Below are positions 62,833 to 64,000 of a DNA stretch of 64,000 nt, piece by piece. The DNA is from Crotalaria pallida. Its lineage: Eukaryota > Streptophyta > Magnoliopsida > Fabales > Fabaceae. The position numbers were made by a program, and so were the translations under genes. The stretch is taken from contig CM075655.1 in assembly GCA_037953625.1 (NCBI GenBank), positions 22,028,001 through 22,092,000 on the forward strand, read 5' to 3'. The notes under the pieces were generated by a model, which saw nothing but the letters and a program-made list of their open reading frames with translations, did not search any database and was not told the DNA's origin. Position 1 is the first letter of the stretch, and each line of letters begins with the position of its first letter.

Positions 62833-64000
62833 TTGCATTGTGTGTCATTTTTGGAAAATCACCATATTAGTCTTACTCTAATGTGTTATTGATTCTTAGT
62901 TAAATTGTCCTTGATGATATTTGAAATTGTATATGTTAATTGTGTGTGATTCTGTACTGTATTCCAAGTTGGTAGTGAAGCATTTGTGTTTGATTTGTGT
63001 TTGGTCTTTTAAAACTGAGTTTTTACTTTCTGTTCTGTCAAAATACTCGAGTTTTTCCAAAAACACTCGAGTATTTTAATTCAAAATTAAATCAGTTTTA
63101 AATTGAAAAAGTTTTTAATCAGGGTCTGAGAAAAATACTCGAGTGTTTCTCAAAACACTCGAGTCTTTATTAAAATACTCGAGTGTTTTTCAAAACACTC
63201 GAGTCTTTCGAAACCCCCAATTTTTGAACTTTCAGACCAAACTCGAGTATTTTCCAAAAACTCGAGTATTTTGCGTTTTCCTGAAATTTGAACTTTCGGA
63301 CCAAACTCGAGTTTTTCAATTTTTACTCGAGTTTTCTGGGGAAATCTGGGCTGAGTCACGATCGACTCGAGTATATTTTCAAAAACGCGAGTATATCCTA
63401 AAGAACAACTCGAGTATTTATGAATATACTCGAGTATTTGAACTGTTTATATATACTCTCAGACTCGAGTTTTTGCGACCCTATTCTCTCTCGGTTTTCT
63501 CATATCTCTCTCCTCAAAACTCAGATTTTCCTCAAAGTTTTGTCAAATCTTACTAGTTTTTCATCCTCTAAACTCTTCTCTCGGTTTTATTCTCCTCCAG
63601 ATGATCCAGCTCCTTCGATGTTTTGATGATGTTGACCTTTGGATTTTATCTTAGTTTTCATTCTGTTTTTATCATGTTGGTCTTTGTTACATTTTCTGTA
63701 TTTTGAGAACTTGGTGTTTTGAGACTTTGGGTTTATTATTGCACCTTTGATTTGGACCTTTTATGATGTTTTTATGTTAATGAATTTGGTCTTCATTATG
63801 ATGTTTGTGCAAAGCTTCAGGGGGAGCTCTTTATCGTTATTATATCTCCGTTTTATTTGCATAGTTGGTTATGGGGTTTTCCGATTATGCACCTCTCCTC
63901 CCTTGATCTTTTTCCTAAATTGTTACATCTTTTTTGGCGTATGACAAAAAGGGGGAGAGATATTGTACACTTGTCTTGATATTGTTGCACCTAAAATTCT
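62833..64000 (+). other. Sirevirus 3' non-coding region with purine tracts
   Basis: After Pol there are about 1.17 kb without a recognisable envelope-like ORF. 63045-63470 holds the ACTCGAGT array. Purine-rich tracts ttcagggggagc (about 63817) and gacaaaaagggggagag (about 63942-63958) match the multiple polypurine tracts typical of Sireviruses. The 3' LTR has not begun by 64000, because no match to the 5' LTR start is visible. Confidence 0.7.
63045..63470. repeat. ACTCGAGT palindrome cluster 3 (3' non-coding region), 14 copies
   Basis: Exact copies start at 63045, 63065, 63137, 63157, 63177, 63197, 63241, 63260, 63305, 63325, 63365, 63408, 63428 and 63463; a degenerate ACGCGAGT at 63385 is also in step. 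Most neighbours are exactly 20 bp apart with the consensus spacer TNTTTNNCAAAA. Confidence 0.93.

Larger units (their letters stand above)
56335..64000 (+). mobile_element. Sirevirus-type Ty1-copia element, 3' LTR outside the window
   Basis: 5' LTR (about 56335-57911), primer site (57914-57925), long gag (57982-59760), pol (59774-62832) and a 1.1-kb 3' non-coding region with purine tracts reaching the window end. A long zinc-knuckle and coiled-coil gag, an LTR containing ttttgatgatgacaaa and gacaaaaagggggag-type tracts are typical of the plant Sirevirus (SIRE1) lineage. Pol has a single visible frameshift, so the insertion is young. It inserted into the copia element at 52940-56334. Confidence 0.9.

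Noticed and set aside
56335..63470. CRISPR-like array suggested by the regularly spaced ACTCGAGT repeats
   Set aside because: The repeat is only 8 bp, spacers are 12 bp and related to each other, no cas genes exist, and the context is a plant retrotransposon.
63143..63556. 137-aa ORF in the Sirevirus 3' region as a possible envelope-like gene
   Set aside because: It reads straight through the ACTCGAGT array (repeated TRVF), without signal peptide, membrane segment or family similarity.

Overview
This is plant nuclear DNA, most likely from a dicot and probably a legume. Three intron-bearing plant housekeeping or transport genes can be reassembled exon by exon, and they sit in a dense thicket of LTR retrotransposons (Ty1-copia, Ty3-gypsy, Sirevirus), LINE and SINE pieces, MITEs and long-armed foldback elements. 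The legume guess rests on repeat style, such as the clustered AATCGATT palindromes, and is not proven.

Layout. 1-6.5 kb: the end of a minus-strand Ty3-gypsy element (long LTR, polypurine tract, broken integrase) joined abruptly at about 3462 to a decayed minus-strand copia element. 7.1-17.4 kb: an intact oligopeptide-transporter (OPT) gene on the minus strand, six coding exons, predicted 752 aa. A nearly full-length but dead copia element sits in intron 4 and a LINE scrap in intron 2. 18.1-23.7 kb: a tRNA-derived SINE with 16-bp target duplications, then a 2.44-kb gypsy solo LTR (TAAGG duplication) nested in a related, oppositely oriented LTR. 23.7-35.2 kb: a NOL1/NOP2/Sun-type RNA cytosine-C5 methyltransferase gene on the minus strand, nine coding exons, predicted 390 aa. 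Its 6.7-kb intron 6 holds a copia element; other introns hold RTE-type LINE ends and MITEs. 35.6-37.2 kb: an hAT-like element and two head-to-tail MITE copies between two divergent genes. 37.2-45.1 kb: the TFIIH subunit TFB2/p52 gene on the plus strand, 15 coding exons, predicted 451 aa. Its intron 3 carries a young 2.49-kb non-autonomous LTR element that has captured part of a receptor-like kinase. 45.9-50.5 kb: two foldback elements, each flanked by a perfect 9-bp duplication, and between them a TIR-like segment with a decayed RING-H2 E3 ligase fragment. 50.5-52.9 kb: AT-rich DNA without genes. 52.9-56.3 kb: the 3' part of a minus-strand copia element, cut by the insertion of a Sirevirus-like element (56.3 kb to the window end) that keeps a 5' LTR, gag and almost intact pol.

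The three host genes belong to unrelated processes (peptide or metal-chelate transport, RNA m5C modification, basal transcription and DNA repair). They show no operon-like relation; only the methyltransferase and TFB2 are head-to-head. All three keep open, phase-compatible exons although their introns have been colonised by transposons.

The most unusual signal is in the Sirevirus. The 8-bp palindrome ACTCGAGT occurs 24 times, in two LTR clusters and one 3' non-coding cluster, and neighbouring copies are repeatedly spaced exactly 20 bp start to start. An unrelated gypsy LTR at the other end of the window carries an analogous array of a different palindrome (AATCGATT) at 20-22 bp spacing. Exon boundaries were derived by hand from splice consensus, reading phase and family conservation.
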